Source: Ktedonobacter sp. SOSP1-85 (GTDB taxonomy: Bacteria; Chloroflexota; Ktedonobacteria; Ktedonobacterales; Ktedonobacteraceae). From it: a DNA stretch of 64,000 bases. A program made the translations under genes and the position numbers. Of the stretch, positions 35,572 to 45,770 are shown piece by piece. The notes under the pieces were generated by a model, which saw nothing but the letters and a program-made list of their open reading frames with translations, ran no database searches and was not told where the DNA came from. Each line of letters starts with the position of its first letter. Within the stretch, counting starts at the first letter, position 1. The stretch lies in NCBI RefSeq assembly GCF_016587415.1, contig NZ_BNJI01000001.1, positions 969,501 through 1,033,500 on the forward strand, read 5' to 3'.

Positions 35572-35666
35572 GCTCAACTTTAATCCCTTTCCTTCAGAAA
35601 GAACTTGTGCCTATTTTACACTGTTCGCGCAGATTTCTCAGCGTCTGCGACGCTTCGCAGAGGTAT

Positions 35667-35711
35667 GGGCTATGGTGGAAAAATGCCTGCGGCATTTTTC
35701 CACCATAGCCC
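35667..35711. terminator. Perfect hairpin, 21-bp stem, 3-nt loop
   Basis: Arms 35667-35687 and 35691-35711, between tkt and rnhA (both minus strand). A GCGTC/GACGC dyad at 35641-35653 stands where other hairpins have the conserved tag and may be a variant of it. Confidence 0.55.
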
Positions 35712-35805
35712 TTAGAGTGGTTCTTTAAACCTCTCTTGGTGGGAACATACTGCGGCTTTTTCCACCATAGCCCTTAGAAAGGTTATATAGACCGCTCTTG
35801 GTAGG
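35688..35805. repeat. Two direct repeat units, about 62-nt period
   Basis: The right arm of the hairpin and its following sequence (about 35688-35744) recur at about 35751-35803: both contain TTTTTCCACCATAGCCCTTA and CTCTTGGT. The second unit lacks the left arm. The remainder up to 35965 has no gene. Confidence 0.55.
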
Positions 35806-35965
35806 CTCTACTCCCTCTATACACTGGCAAAATCCAAAAGCGGAAAGGGGATGGGTAGCATTTCAAATGCAAATGTTCCTGTTCGCGAGGAAGGACAGCA
35901 AGCGACGAGGCCCTTAGTTGGACCTCGCCGCTTTTATTCTACTCTATACTATTCAGTTGCCAGGG

Positions 35966-37828
35966 CTAGATGAGAGCTTTTACCGCTTGCACAATGTGGT
36001 GCGCGCTGATGCCTGCCTCTTCCAACAGTTCCGCAGGGGTACCGGAGCCGGGCATGCTCTGGACCGCTAGCTTCACGACCTGGGGCATGGGGCCATCACG
36101 CTGGGTGAAGACCTCAGTCACGGCATCACCCAGGCCACCCTCGGGCCAGTGATCTTCAACCGTCACGATCTTATTGCCTGCCTCTTCCGCCGCCGCCAGG
36201 ATGGTCTCTTCGTCAATTGGCTTGACGGAGTAGGCATCGATGATGCGAGCGTGAATATTCTCGCCCTTCAGTTGCTCATAGGCCTTCAGGGCTTCGTGCA
36301 GGGTGATACCTGCCGCGACCACGGTCACTTTATCCTGAGCCGACTGCTTAACGACTTTGCTGCCACCAACGGTGAATTTCTCATCTGGGGCATAGAGAAC
36401 TGGGGTCTTCTCACGCGTACTACGCAGGTAGACAATGCCATCATGCTTCGCCATCTCTGCGACCAGTTGTGCTGCCTGGTTGGGGTCAGATGGATACAAG
36501 ACCGTGCTGCCAAAGACGGCGCGCATCATCGCCAGGTCCTCAAGGGCCATCTGCGAAGGTCCATCTTCACCAATGGAGACACCAGCGTGCGAGCCACACA
36601 GGCGGATGTTCGCCCGCGAGATAGCCCCCATGCGGATAAAGTCATAGGCACGCGAGAAGAAGGCCGCGAAAGTTGAGGCAAAGGGGATATAGTGCCGTAC
36701 CTGCATGCCAATCGCGGTCGCCACCAGTTGCTCCTCGGCGATGAACTGCTCAAAGAAGCGCTCTGGGAAGGCCTTGGCAAACTCTTGCGCATAGGTAGAG
36801 TTGCTGACCTCACCATCCATAGCCACTACACGTCCATCGGCGTCACCAAGCGCCTTCAGGGCGTCGCCATAAGCCTTACGCGTCGCCTCGGAAGATCCTA
36901 CTTCGTAGCGCGGCAGGTCGACAGCTTTGGCCGGGGGAATGGAGGCCGGCTGGAGGTTCTCGGGCTTCTGTACTGAGAATGTCATGCTCCGCGCAGGACG
37001 ATGCAGTTCTTGCAAGGCCTCATCTTCTTTATCCTTGGGAACCGGCTTGCCATGCCAGCCATCCTTGTTCTCAAGGAAGGAGACGCCCTTGCCCTTCTTG
37101 GTTTTGGCGATGATCATCGTAGGCTTGCCTTCGGTCTGAAGCGCCTCGGCGTAGGCCTGGTTGATCTGCTCGTAGTCGTGGCCATCAATTTCGATGGTAT
37201 GCCAGCCAAAGGCTTGCGCACGGGCCGCGTAGGCCGCTGTATTCCAGCCCAGCTCGGTCTCACCACGCTGGCCCAGACGATTGCAGTCCAGAATAGCAAT
37301 CAGGTGATCCGTCTTATAGAAACCAGCCTTGTCGCAGGCTTCCCAGATAGAGCCTTCGGCCATTTCACTATCACCAAGCACTACCCAGACATGGTAGGGT
37401 AACTTATCCAGGTACTTACCCGCCATCGCCACGCCAACGCCAATTGGCAAACCCTGCCCAAGCGAGCCAGTCGCGACGTCGACATACGGCAGGGCGGGGG
37501 TGGGATGCCCCTCCAGGCGACTGCCAAATTTACGCAGCGTCATTAATTCTGCGTCATCAATCGCGCCTGCCGCCTTATACATCGAGTAGAGCAAGGGCGC
37601 GGCATGCCCCTTGGAGAAGATCAGGTGATCATTGTTGGGATGTTTTGGATTGTCAAAATCATACCGCAAATAGCTGATCATCAACACGGCCATCAGATCA
37701 GCCGCTGACATGGAAGAGGTGGGATGCCCCGAACCAGCAGTCGTCGTGCAACGGATACTGTCCACACGTAATTGCTGAGCGAGGTTTGTCCACTGCTGAA
37801 TCTGCGGTTGCGTTTGCGTCGTTGTCAT
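35966..37828 (-). CDS. tkt: Transketolase
   Basis: 620 residues, thiamine diphosphate enzyme of the pentose phosphate pathway. The N-terminal domain has SGHPTSSMSAADLM, HLIFSKGHAAPLLYSM and the TPP motif VVLGDSEMAEGS to LDCNRLGQ. The central pyrimidine-binding domain has RFFEQFIAEEQLVATAIGM and SHAGVSIGEDGPSQM. It is slightly shorter than the Escherichia coli type, similar to the actinobacterial/Chloroflexi form. The ATG at 37828 has GAGGAG 5 nt upstream. Monocistronic as far as can be seen. Confidence 0.95.
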   Translation of the reverse strand: MTTTQTQPQIQQWTNLAQQLRVDSIRCTTTAGSGHPTSSMSAADLMAVLMISYLRYDFDNPKHPNNDHLIFSKGHAAPLLYSMYKAAGAIDDAELMTLRKFGSRLEGHPTPALPYVDVATGSLGQGLPIGVGVAMAGKYLDKLPYHVWVVLGDSEMAEGSIWEACDKAGFYKTDHLIAILDCNRLGQRGETELGWNTAAYAARAQAFGWHTIEIDGHDYEQINQAYAEALQTEGKPTMIIAKTKKGKGVSFLENKDGWHGKPVPKDKEDEALQELHRPARSMTFSVQKPENLQPASIPPAKAVDLPRYEVGSSEATRKAYGDALKALGDADGRVVAMDGEVSNSTYAQEFAKAFPERFFEQFIAEEQLVATAIGMQVRHYIPFASTFAAFFSRAYDFIRMGAISRANIRLCGSHAGVSIGEDGPSQMALEDLAMMRAVFGSTVLYPSDPNQAAQLVAEMAKHDGIVYLRSTREKTPVLYAPDEKFTVGGSKVVKQSAQDKVTVVAAGITLHEALKAYEQLKGENIHARIIDAYSVKPIDEETILAAAEEAGNKIVTVEDHWPEGGLGDAVTEVFTQRDGPMPQVVKLAVQSMPGSGTPAELLEEAGISAHHIVQAVKALI

Positions 37829-38129
37829 ACAAGCTCCTCGTCATATCTATGCAAAACTACTTTCAATACGTTGACGCGCTCGGCTCCCCTGTGTATTGTA
37901 GGAGATGAAGTTCCAGAAGGGCAAGCTGATGCTTGCACAGACGGCATTTGCCATCTACATCTAGCATACCGACTAGACGAACGTTCTACGAGACGGGAGT
38001 CAACCCCTTACCACCTCGATAAACGCTGGATGAATCCAGATATCGCGCAAGGGGTTCCGTCTTTATCACGCTTGAAACCAGGATAGAGAGACAGCAGGCA
38101 GCAGACCTGAACTCGCTCAACAGAAACGG
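37829..38129. other. 301-nt gap upstream of tkt
   Basis: No gene supported. AAGGGGTTGACTC is seen on the minus strand near 38000-38015, a possible -35 box, but no -10 at proper spacing. Nothing further is recognised. Confidence 0.3.
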
Positions 38130-38834
38130 CTATGAGATCACAGTCCCCGCAAAGGACTCGCCATTGAGCGCCTTCTCAACATTCGACAGATTGTTGGCTT
38201 TCATATACATCACACGCAAACTCAGTTCTGAGGCCAGCTTGGAGGCAATGGGATCAAAAGGAGCGCTCGCGCCAGGAACCCAGGTATCACCTATCATGGA
38301 GCGATAATCTCTCCAGGAGATCTCTTCAATGGGTTGGGCTTCGGAATTCTGGCGTGGATCACTATCGTAAATATAATCTGTATTGCTCAGTTTAAGGATG
38401 GAGGCGATGTTGTAATCCTGAGCTAACACAGTCGCGACATAATCTGTCGACCAGCCAGGCTTCCACCCGGCGGCGATGACAATAGGCTTGTCTGGCTTAA
38501 GAATCAGGCTATAGTCCTTGATGATGGCGGGATGCGCCAGGTCTTTAAAGACCGTGCGAAAGAGTTGCGCGTTCAGGCGCGTGGCATGTACACCCAGCCA
38601 ATCCAGGTCCTCATTATCAAGGGCGTGACCAGTAATCACCGCACCAGCGTCGCGATAGTTGCGCGCTAGCTTTCCCCCACCCACAAAGATAAAAAAGCGT
38701 CGCTGATATTCCTGCACCTGCTTGCGAATAAACAAGTTAAACTCTTTTAAGAACTCGACGTTGACGCCGCCATTGGGAACAATCATTGAACCACCCAACT
38801 TGATGACGTGTGCTTCTTTATATTCAGGTGCCAT
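38130..38834 (-). CDS. UMP-kinase-like amino acid kinase family protein
   Basis: 234 residues with the amino acid kinase fold: VIKLGGSMIVPNGGVN at the N-terminus, FIFVGGGKLARNYRDAG for the phosphate-binding Gly loop, and STDYVATVLAQDY followed by KLSNTDYIYDSDPR. The layout is that of the archaeal-type UMP kinase (PyrH). The start at 38834 has AGAGGA upstream; a longer in-frame extension reaches 39002 but has no support. It may phosphorylate UMP, which would fit the pyr operon elsewhere in the window, but other small kinases of this fold cannot be excluded. Confidence 0.78.
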   Translation of the reverse strand: MAPEYKEAHVIKLGGSMIVPNGGVNVEFLKEFNLFIRKQVQEYQRRFFIFVGGGKLARNYRDAGAVITGHALDNEDLDWLGVHATRLNAQLFRTVFKDLAHPAIIKDYSLILKPDKPIVIAAGWKPGWSTDYVATVLAQDYNIASILKLSNTDYIYDSDPRQNSEAQPIEEISWRDYRSMIGDTWVPGASAPFDPIASKLASELSLRVMYMKANNLSNVEKALNGESFAGTVIS

Positions 38835-38907
38835 GTGTAATTTTCCTCTGTATACTTCTTTGTGCGTATTCACTGGGTCATACGCCGCGGTGATTATATC
38901 ACAAAAA

Positions 38908-38938
38908 CTATGCCCACTGGCATAGCACGTGGGCATAG
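38908..38938 (-). terminator. 10-bp dyad downstream of pnkp
   Basis: CTATGCCCAC and GTGGGCATAG at 38908-38917 and 38929-38938 pair perfectly around 11 nt. It lies about 90 nt past the pnkp stop and 74 nt before the UMP-kinase-like start; terminator or operator. Confidence 0.35.
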
Positions 38939-39027
38939 GGCATTCCATTTTGAGTATAGGTAAGGCAGCCAAGTTTGGGAGGGCCAAGCAGCACAAAATC
39001 AAACCTTTCTACCTCGGCCATCAATTC

Positions 39028-41589
39028 CTATAAGCGTGGATCGACTGGCTCGCTCTCCAGAGCCAGAACCCCAAAGACGCATTCATGCACGCCCCGCAGC
39101 GGCTGCAATTTGACAAAGCGCTCCAGCGCCTCCACGCCAAGGGCGAATTCGCGCAAAGCCATTGAACGCTTAGCTGCCAGACCACGTTTCCGCAAACGCT
39201 CCAGGTACTCTGGTTCGCTATACTCTGGCCCGTAAATGATACGCAGGTATTCCGGGCCGCGGCTCTTGATCGCGGGCTGCACCAGGCCGTGTTTCCCCTG
39301 GGCAATAAAGTTGATTGGTTTGACGACCATACCCTCACCACCACGTCCCGTCAGCTCCAGCCACCAGTCGATGCCTTCCTGTACGCTGGCCTCATTTGTG
39401 AGGTCCACGACCTGGTACGCCGTTGCCAACAGGACCTGCTCATCCTGCGCGCAAATCTCGGCCAGCGTCTGCATATGCCAGGTATGCTCTCGCTCAAAGT
39501 AGGTTCTCCCCTCCGTTGCCAGGAGATGGAAAGGGGCTAGTTTCAGGTCATCAAGCGAGGTAACGGGCCAGCAATAGCGACGATAGGCCTCAACATACCG
39601 CCGGGCCAGGTGCTCGCGCTGCTCATAGCGCTTAAGCAGATCTCCAACCTCTACGCCATGCTCAGCCGCCTGGCGGAGCGAGGAAACAGCATTGCCCAGC
39701 GAAGCACGCGAGGCCGCGCCAACCGCCGCGTATTGCTTCAGCAGCAACGACTGCGCCTTGACGGACCAGGGCATCAACTCACAATCCAGGCAGACCCAGT
39801 CGGTCTCAAAGCGCGTCCAGAAGTTGGCACGCTCCAGTGCCACGCGTAGGCGCTGCAATAGTTCTGCCTCCAGGGATGCATCTTCAAAGAAGCGTCGTCC
39901 CGTACGCGTGTAGCAGATGCCGCTCCCCTCACCAATGACGCCAAAGCGTTGGCGCGCGACCTCTTCGTCTCGACAGACAATCACTACGGCGCGCGATCCC
40001 ATATGCTTCTCTTCGCAGATCACACGCTCAATGCCTTCCTCACGATAGTAGGCAAAGGCCTCTCTAGGATGCTCAAGGAAGCCCGGCTCGCGGCTCGTCT
40101 CCGCGGGTGACATGGTTGGCGGCAGATATAACAGCCACTTGGGATTGGCAGCGAAACGGCTCATGATCTCCAGGGCCGCGATGGCGTTCTCTTCACGAAT
40201 AGCCACGGTCTGCTTGAGCCGGGTAGGGATATAGCGCTTCCCCGATACATCCTCAATATCTAGCAGGTCGTCATGTTGCTGCTGAGCCGAGAGCTTGGAC
40301 TCTGGCACCTGGAGCGGGCGCACCGGGTCACTATAGGCCTGGAGGGCGGGTACCGTCACCAGTTCACGCTCCGGGTAGCGCAACGCAATGAGCTTGCCGC
40401 CAAAGACACAACCACCATCGATATTAATGGTGTTGTTCAGCCACTCGGCCTCGGGAACGGGAGTATGCCCATAGACAACGAGGGCCTGGCCGCGATACTC
40501 CGCCGCCCAATTGTAGCGAACAGGGAGGCCAAATTCGTCGGTTTCACCGGTCGTCTCGCCATACAGGGCGAACTCACGCACGGCCCGCGAGGTACGCCCA
40601 TGCATCTCGGCCTTCAGACCTGCGTGCGCCACAACAAGCTTGCCATCATCGAGCACATAGTGGCTGATCAGGCTATCCAGGAACTTCTTGACCCGCGCGT
40701 GAAACTCCGGCGCTTCCTTTTCCATCTGCTCTAGCGTCTCCGCCAGGCCATGCCGCACCTGGACGTTACGCCCATCCAGTTTGCGCCACAACTTGGCATC
40801 ATGGTTGCCCGGCACACACAGCGCGCTCCCCTGCTCAACCATATCCATGACCAGGCGTAAGACCTCGGGCGTGGCCGGACCACGATCCACCAGGTCGCCA
40901 AGAAAGACGACCTTGCGCCCCTCGGGATGCGTGACGTGATAGGTCTTACCCTGCTCACCAACCTCGCTGGTCACCTGGTAGCCTAGCCGCTCCAGGAGCG
41001 TCTGTAGCTCCTCAAAGCAGCCATGCACATCGCCGATGATATCCAAAGGACCATGCTCATCCTTGCGATTGTTCCAGACGCGCTCACGCTCGATCTCGAC
41101 GGACGCCACCTTCTCAGCGGAATCCAGAAAGTAGAGGTGATGAAAACCCTCGCGACGCAGTGAGCCAAACGAGCGACGCATCTCGTTGAGCTGACGATGC
41201 ACCACGTGTGGCCCAAATTGCCGATCTGGGCGCTGGCTATTGCGCTCATGGCAGAGCTTCTCAGGCAGGTTAAAGACGATGCCAACCGCCAGGGCATGAT
41301 ACGTGCGCGCCAGCTCAAAGAGGCGCTTACGATCCTCGGCTCTGACATTTGTTGCATCGATCACAGTCAATTTACCGAGGGCCAGGCGTTTGCCCGCAAT
41401 ATAGTAGAGCACATCAAAGGCGTCGCTCGATATAGTCTGATCATTCTCGTCATCGGAGACCAGGCCGCGACAGAAGTCAGATGAGATGGTCTCAGTCGGC
41501 TTAAAGTGAGTGCGCGCGAAGGTTGATTTTCCCGAGCCCGACGGCCCAATCAACACCACGAGGCAGAACTCTGGAATAGTAATTTTCAT
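39028..41589 (-). CDS. pnkp: Polynucleotide kinase-phosphatase-ligase, bacterial RNA repair
   Basis: 853 residues with three enzymes in order. 5'-OH kinase: P-loop GPSGSGKST at 15-23. Metallophosphatase, 2',3' end healing: DIIGDVHGC (183-191), GDLVDRGP (231-238), GNHD (261-264). Ligase: nucleotidyl Lys528 in CEEKHMGSRAVV. This matches Clostridium thermocellum Pnkp, whose ligase needs the Hen1 N-terminal domain. The start at 41589 lies 16 nt after the hen1 stop, so the two are one operon. The pair repairs RNA cut by ribotoxins or other ribonucleases and seals the break with a 2'-O-methyl mark. Confidence 0.95.
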   Translation of the reverse strand: MKITIPEFCLVVLIGPSGSGKSTFARTHFKPTETISSDFCRGLVSDDENDQTISSDAFDVLYYIAGKRLALGKLTVIDATNVRAEDRKRLFELARTYHALAVGIVFNLPEKLCHERNSQRPDRQFGPHVVHRQLNEMRRSFGSLRREGFHHLYFLDSAEKVASVEIERERVWNNRKDEHGPLDIIGDVHGCFEELQTLLERLGYQVTSEVGEQGKTYHVTHPEGRKVVFLGDLVDRGPATPEVLRLVMDMVEQGSALCVPGNHDAKLWRKLDGRNVQVRHGLAETLEQMEKEAPEFHARVKKFLDSLISHYVLDDGKLVVAHAGLKAEMHGRTSRAVREFALYGETTGETDEFGLPVRYNWAAEYRGQALVVYGHTPVPEAEWLNNTINIDGGCVFGGKLIALRYPERELVTVPALQAYSDPVRPLQVPESKLSAQQQHDDLLDIEDVSGKRYIPTRLKQTVAIREENAIAALEIMSRFAANPKWLLYLPPTMSPAETSREPGFLEHPREAFAYYREEGIERVICEEKHMGSRAVVIVCRDEEVARQRFGVIGEGSGICYTRTGRRFFEDASLEAELLQRLRVALERANFWTRFETDWVCLDCELMPWSVKAQSLLLKQYAAVGAASRASLGNAVSSLRQAAEHGVEVGDLLKRYEQREHLARRYVEAYRRYCWPVTSLDDLKLAPFHLLATEGRTYFEREHTWHMQTLAEICAQDEQVLLATAYQVVDLTNEASVQEGIDWWLELTGRGGEGMVVKPINFIAQGKHGLVQPAIKSRGPEYLRIIYGPEYSEPEYLERLRKRGLAAKRSMALREFALGVEALERFVKLQPLRGVHECVFGVLALESEPVDPRL

Positions 41590-41605
41590 TATATGTATTG
41601 CAACC

Positions 41606-43033
41606 TCAGGCGGTAAAAGATCGTTTTTCAAAGATGCCCATCTGCGAGATCGCGCCAACCTCGGTCTCCTCGGAGCCAACAGGCTGGAAGCGGACGCTAT
41701 AGCCAAAGCGCTCGGCTACACCCTTACCCCAGGCCTCGAACTCCTGGCGCGTCCATTCAAAACGGTGATCTTTATGGCGGAAGGTACCGGCCTGCCAGGT
41801 CTCGAACTCGACGTTATACTCTGCGTTGGGCGTCGTGATTACGACCAGGCCCGGTTGAGCATATTCGAAAAGCACGCGCTCGAAGGCGCTCAGGCGCGAC
41901 ATATCCAGGTGCTCAATGACCTCGACGACCGCTGCGGCATCATAGCCCTTCAGGCGCTTGTCACTATAGGTGAGCGCGCTATGCACCAGGCTGATACGCT
42001 CGCGCTGGCGGGGTGCCATATGCTCAAAGTGCAGGCGACGCCGCGCAATGGCAAGCGAACGATACGAGACATCAAGGCCCAGGATATGCTCAAAGGACTT
42101 CTCTTTGAGCAGCAGACGCAACAGCTTGCCCTCGCCACAACCCAGGTCAAGCACGCGTTTGGCGCCACTCTGGCGTATGGTTTCAAAGGCCGCCTGCAAG
42201 CGCTGGTCATGGACTGAGACTTTCTTCTCGTCGCTTCCCTCTTGCTCCTCCGTGGCCCCAGCGGCCTCTTCCTCGTCGAGAACCTCTTCTTCTTCCTCAG
42301 AGACGCTGTCCTCGGCAACCAGGCGCGAGAGTGCATCGCGTGTAAGATCACGGCGATGCTTAAGATAGCGATAGGCGATCTGCTCGCGCTCAGGATGCGT
42401 CTCTAACCAGCCTTTGCCACGCGTCAGGAGTTTCTCGACCTCGTCATCCCCAATCCAGTAATGCTTGCTGTGATCGAGGACCGGCATCAGCACATAGAGG
42501 TGTGACAGGAGGTCGCTCAAGCGCTGCTGCCCCTCCAGAGTTACGGTATAGTAATGGCTCTGGCCCCACTCGCTAAACTGCTCATCAAGCATATACGGCT
42601 CAATGGTCAGGCTATAGCCCAGCGGCTCAAATAAACGCCTGAGCCAGCCCTCGCCCGCGCGGCAGGGAATCACTGAGAGCGTTGCTTTCAGCGGAATAGC
42701 CGTGTCTACCAATTCGGGTCGCTGCTTACAGCGCCCATTAAGGGCGGTGCCAAAGACTTCGGAGAGCGCGACGCTCAGAAATGAGGAGGCCACATATGGG
42801 CGATCATTCACATACTGATCCAGCGATTGCCCCTTATCGCGTCCACGTACCAGTTGCACGGCGTCGATATCCAGCAGCAGCGCGGCGGTACATTGCTCTT
42901 CGCTTGCCTCGGGATAAAAGGCATGCGCCTTCCCAAAGTTGAGGGAGAAAGTCTGCGCGTGTGCGGGATTTTTGTGCAGTAAGTATCCTAAATCTGTAGC
43001 GGGTTGATGGGTGGTTGTAAGTGTGAGTAGCAT
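41606..43033 (-). CDS. hen1: 3' terminal RNA ribose 2'-O-methyltransferase Hen1
   Basis: 475 residues. The N-terminal half (about 1-240) is the domain that activates the Pnkp ligase. A Glu-rich linker (EDSVSEEEEEVLDEEEAAG) follows. The C-terminal methyltransferase has SAM motif VLDLGCGEGKLL and the metal-binding residues in VVEVIEHLD and RHKDHRFEWTR. It methylates the 3'-terminal 2'-OH before ligation, which protects the repaired site. The start at 43033 (MLLTLTTTHQ) is preferred; 43084 would add 17 residues without support. First gene of the hen1-pnkp operon. Confidence 0.95.
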   Translation of the reverse strand: MLLTLTTTHQPATDLGYLLHKNPAHAQTFSLNFGKAHAFYPEASEEQCTAALLLDIDAVQLVRGRDKGQSLDQYVNDRPYVASSFLSVALSEVFGTALNGRCKQRPELVDTAIPLKATLSVIPCRAGEGWLRRLFEPLGYSLTIEPYMLDEQFSEWGQSHYYTVTLEGQQRLSDLLSHLYVLMPVLDHSKHYWIGDDEVEKLLTRGKGWLETHPEREQIAYRYLKHRRDLTRDALSRLVAEDSVSEEEEEVLDEEEAAGATEEQEGSDEKKVSVHDQRLQAAFETIRQSGAKRVLDLGCGEGKLLRLLLKEKSFEHILGLDVSYRSLAIARRRLHFEHMAPRQRERISLVHSALTYSDKRLKGYDAAAVVEVIEHLDMSRLSAFERVLFEYAQPGLVVITTPNAEYNVEFETWQAGTFRHKDHRFEWTRQEFEAWGKGVAERFGYSVRFQPVGSEETEVGAISQMGIFEKRSFTA

Positions 43034-43143
43034 AGCACGTCTACATGTTCCAGCCTGTTCAGGCCTTTCTATGCGCACCGTCACGATTCAAGCTACACAG
43101 ACGAGCATATCCGCACGGAGGCATATATCGACAAATTTTGATT

Positions 43144-43172
43144 ATTATACCAGGGGCTGAAACATGGTACAA
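43144..43172 (-). promoter_or_regulatory. Extended -10 promoter for hen1-pnkp
   Basis: On the minus strand TGGTATAAT (TATAAT at 43149-43144) gives an extended -10; the -35 (TTGTAC at 43172-43167) is weak. The start would be about 100 nt upstream of hen1. On the plus strand TTGACA at 43178-43183 may be the -35 for the divergent methyltransferase gene, but its -10 is poor. Confidence 0.5.
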
Positions 43173-43243
43173 CCGCCTTGACAAAGATATGCGTCTAACA
43201 ACACAATAAAAGAAGACATGCCAGAGGAGAGGGAACACGTTTC

Positions 43244-45670
43244 ATGGACTCTCTATCCAGGCGTGGGCCGAAACGCCCACACTCAATCGTCAAACGCTTC
43301 TGCCACCAGTGTCAACGCTTGCACGCCCAGATAGCAGGCGCGATAACCGGCGACCTGGCATATGAGGAGCGCTCCGCCCTGGCGCTACGCCTTCTGCTGC
43401 GCCTGGCAACACTCTATTTTCTGCAAAAGGCGGATTTCCTGGAGGCAGATCCCGATTATATGCGCCACAGCCTGGAGCAGCATCAGGAACACCATGATGA
43501 GCCAGATACCTATTACTCGCAGTATTTCCTCCCGCTGCTAGCAGCACTTCTTGGTGAGCCATCACAAGACGCGCGGTTTCATACCCTTCCCCATCTTCCT
43601 CTCCCACTCTTTCGCCTTTCTCCCATGGAATATACAGGCAGGCCTGCTAGCTTGCCTGATAGCGCCTTCCGGGCTGCCTACGGTCTCTTTGACACCTATA
43701 CATGGCAGATTGCCAGGCAACCGTCCGACACACAAAGCCTCACGCCTGTTGCGCTGTCCTGTCTGTACGAGCAGCACCTCAACCAGAAGAAGATGGGGGC
43801 CTACTATACCAGCGAGGATATTACATACTATATGGCCTGCAATACGCTTATCCCTTATCTCTTAGACACTCTCGCAAAACGTATCACACCTTCCGCTCTT
43901 CACGCTATGCTGGCGCTCCCTCTGAGCCACTTCACTCCCTCGCGTTACCTGCCAGCGGCGCTCCAGGAGTCAAACTTTCTCCCCCTGGAAACAGCTTTTG
44001 AACATGCCATGCGCCACGCACGCCTCGCACAGTTGAAAGCCCACTTCGAACACGAAGGTATCGCAACACCCATGGAACTTGTCACTAATAATCTGGATGC
44101 GCGCCAATTTCTGCTGGATGCCCTAACGCTGTGTGAGGATGTTGAGACCCTTCTGGCCTTCTACGATACCCTTGAGCATGTAAGCGTCCTCGATCCTACC
44201 TGTGGCTGTGGGGCCTTTCTCTGCACCGCCCTTGATCTCCTCCAGGTGCTCTATAGCGCCTGCCTGCAACGTCTATGCTCCTTCACAACCCACCCACGCT
44301 GCCAGGAGCTTCGCGCCTCCGTGACCAGTTCGCCCGGCAGGGACTATTTCGTGCTACACGCCATCCTTACCCATAACCTGTATGGCATTGATCTTTTAGA
44401 GGAGGCAACGACTATCTGTCAGCTCCAGCTTTTACTGGCACTGCTAGCGTGCGCACCTCCCTCCGCTCGCCAGCCGCTCCCGCCTAACTTAGAAGAGCAT
44501 ATTTGTTCTGGCGATATCCTCTCTGATACCATGCCCGCCTTCTCCTGGCCCTCGTTCTTTCCTCAGGTTATGGCACGCGGCGGCTTTGATATCGTTCTCG
44601 GCAACCCGCCTTACCTGGAGCTACAACGCGCTCCGGCCAGCCTGCTTGATCAACCTCCACGCTCCAGGACGCCAACATATGGAAATCTCTACGCGGAGGT
44701 ACTCCTACGCACCTTACAGCTCAGCCGCGCCGATCAGAGCTATCTTGGCTTGCTTGTCCCCTTGAGTCTCTGTGGCAGTCCACGCTTCGCCTCGCTCCGC
44801 GCCCTGTTACGCCAATCCTCAGCCACACTCTGGCTCGCGCATTTTGAGATCTTCCCCTGCCGCCTCTTTGAGGGCGCCTTTCAGCGCCTTACCCTGCTCC
44901 TCGCACGACGCGACACATCAACCTCCGCTGCGCACCAAACTTATAGCACCCGCATCCAGCGCTGGTATGCCTCTGAACGCCCCCAACTCATTGAGCTGAT
45001 TCACTATACGCCCCTGGATAGCGCGCCAGCCACCACGACCTTTCTGAAGTTGGCCGCGCCTCCTCATGCCCAGATTTTGCATACGTTGGCGCGTCTCCCC
45101 GACCAGGTGGCACTTGGCTCACTACTGGCGCCTGGCTGTACACCCTACTTTGTGTATTACCAGGAGGCAACCAACTACTGGACAAAGGCCGTCTGCCATA
45201 TTCCCTTCTACAAAAAGAATGGGGTGCTTATGACACCTCCGCATGGCCGCTTCCTCTACTTCTCCTCTGAGCCACTGGCACGCGTGGTTATGGCTGTGAT
45301 GAATAGTTCGCTCTTCTATACCTGGTTCGCGACCCACTCGGATGGCTTTCACCTGACACATACCCTGGTCAAGGCCTTCCCTTTGCCCCGCGAGCTCCTT
45401 GATAGCGCTCAGCTCCAGGAGCTCGCCCTTGCGCTGGAACACGATATTCTCCGTCATGCACACCACAGTACTCGCCATACGCGCGAGAATGTACAACATA
45501 CGCACGCGGGCCTGCGTATTGAGCTGATGGAATACATGCTCTCCCGCTCACGCCCCTTACTTGATCAGATCGATACACTTCTGGCTGAGTTTTATGGCTT
45601 TACGGCAGAAGAGCTATCATTCCTCTTGCACTACGATCAGAAATACCGCGCCGCCCACAACGAAGTATAG
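43244..45670 (+). CDS. Eco57I-like N6-adenine DNA methyltransferase (first of two)
   Basis: 808 residues. The N-terminal part (about 40-110, RLATLYFLQKADFLEADPDY) resembles the helical start of Eco57I/type IIG enzymes. KKMGAYYTSEDITYYM precedes the catalytic core, with SAM motif VLDPTCGCGAFL and catalytic NPPY in FDIVLGNPPYLEL. The C-terminal part (about 540-780) has the target-recognition-like pattern (HGRFLYFSSEPL, VVMAVMNSSLFYTWF). No PD-(D/E)XK nuclease site was found, so it is probably methylation only or part of a multi-gene system. AGGAGAGGG precedes the ATG. Paralogous to the next gene. Confidence 0.85.
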   Translation: MDSLSRRGPKRPHSIVKRFCHQCQRLHAQIAGAITGDLAYEERSALALRLLLRLATLYFLQKADFLEADPDYMRHSLEQHQEHHDEPDTYYSQYFLPLLAALLGEPSQDARFHTLPHLPLPLFRLSPMEYTGRPASLPDSAFRAAYGLFDTYTWQIARQPSDTQSLTPVALSCLYEQHLNQKKMGAYYTSEDITYYMACNTLIPYLLDTLAKRITPSALHAMLALPLSHFTPSRYLPAALQESNFLPLETAFEHAMRHARLAQLKAHFEHEGIATPMELVTNNLDARQFLLDALTLCEDVETLLAFYDTLEHVSVLDPTCGCGAFLCTALDLLQVLYSACLQRLCSFTTHPRCQELRASVTSSPGRDYFVLHAILTHNLYGIDLLEEATTICQLQLLLALLACAPPSARQPLPPNLEEHICSGDILSDTMPAFSWPSFFPQVMARGGFDIVLGNPPYLELQRAPASLLDQPPRSRTPTYGNLYAEVLLRTLQLSRADQSYLGLLVPLSLCGSPRFASLRALLRQSSATLWLAHFEIFPCRLFEGAFQRLTLLLARRDTSTSAAHQTYSTRIQRWYASERPQLIELIHYTPLDSAPATTTFLKLAAPPHAQILHTLARLPDQVALGSLLAPGCTPYFVYYQEATNYWTKAVCHIPFYKKNGVLMTPPHGRFLYFSSEPLARVVMAVMNSSLFYTWFATHSDGFHLTHTLVKAFPLPRELLDSAQLQELALALEHDILRHAHHSTRHTRENVQHTHAGLRIELMEYMLSRSRPLLDQIDTLLAEFYGFTAEELSFLLHYDQKYRAAHNEV

Positions 45671-45770
45671 CTGGTCCTACCCGATTGGATAAAATGTCAT
45701 ACAAACAGCACAACTATACGTTGCTATACTAGAAGATTTTTTGTTTCAGTAGAGATCAGGGGTTGCCTGG

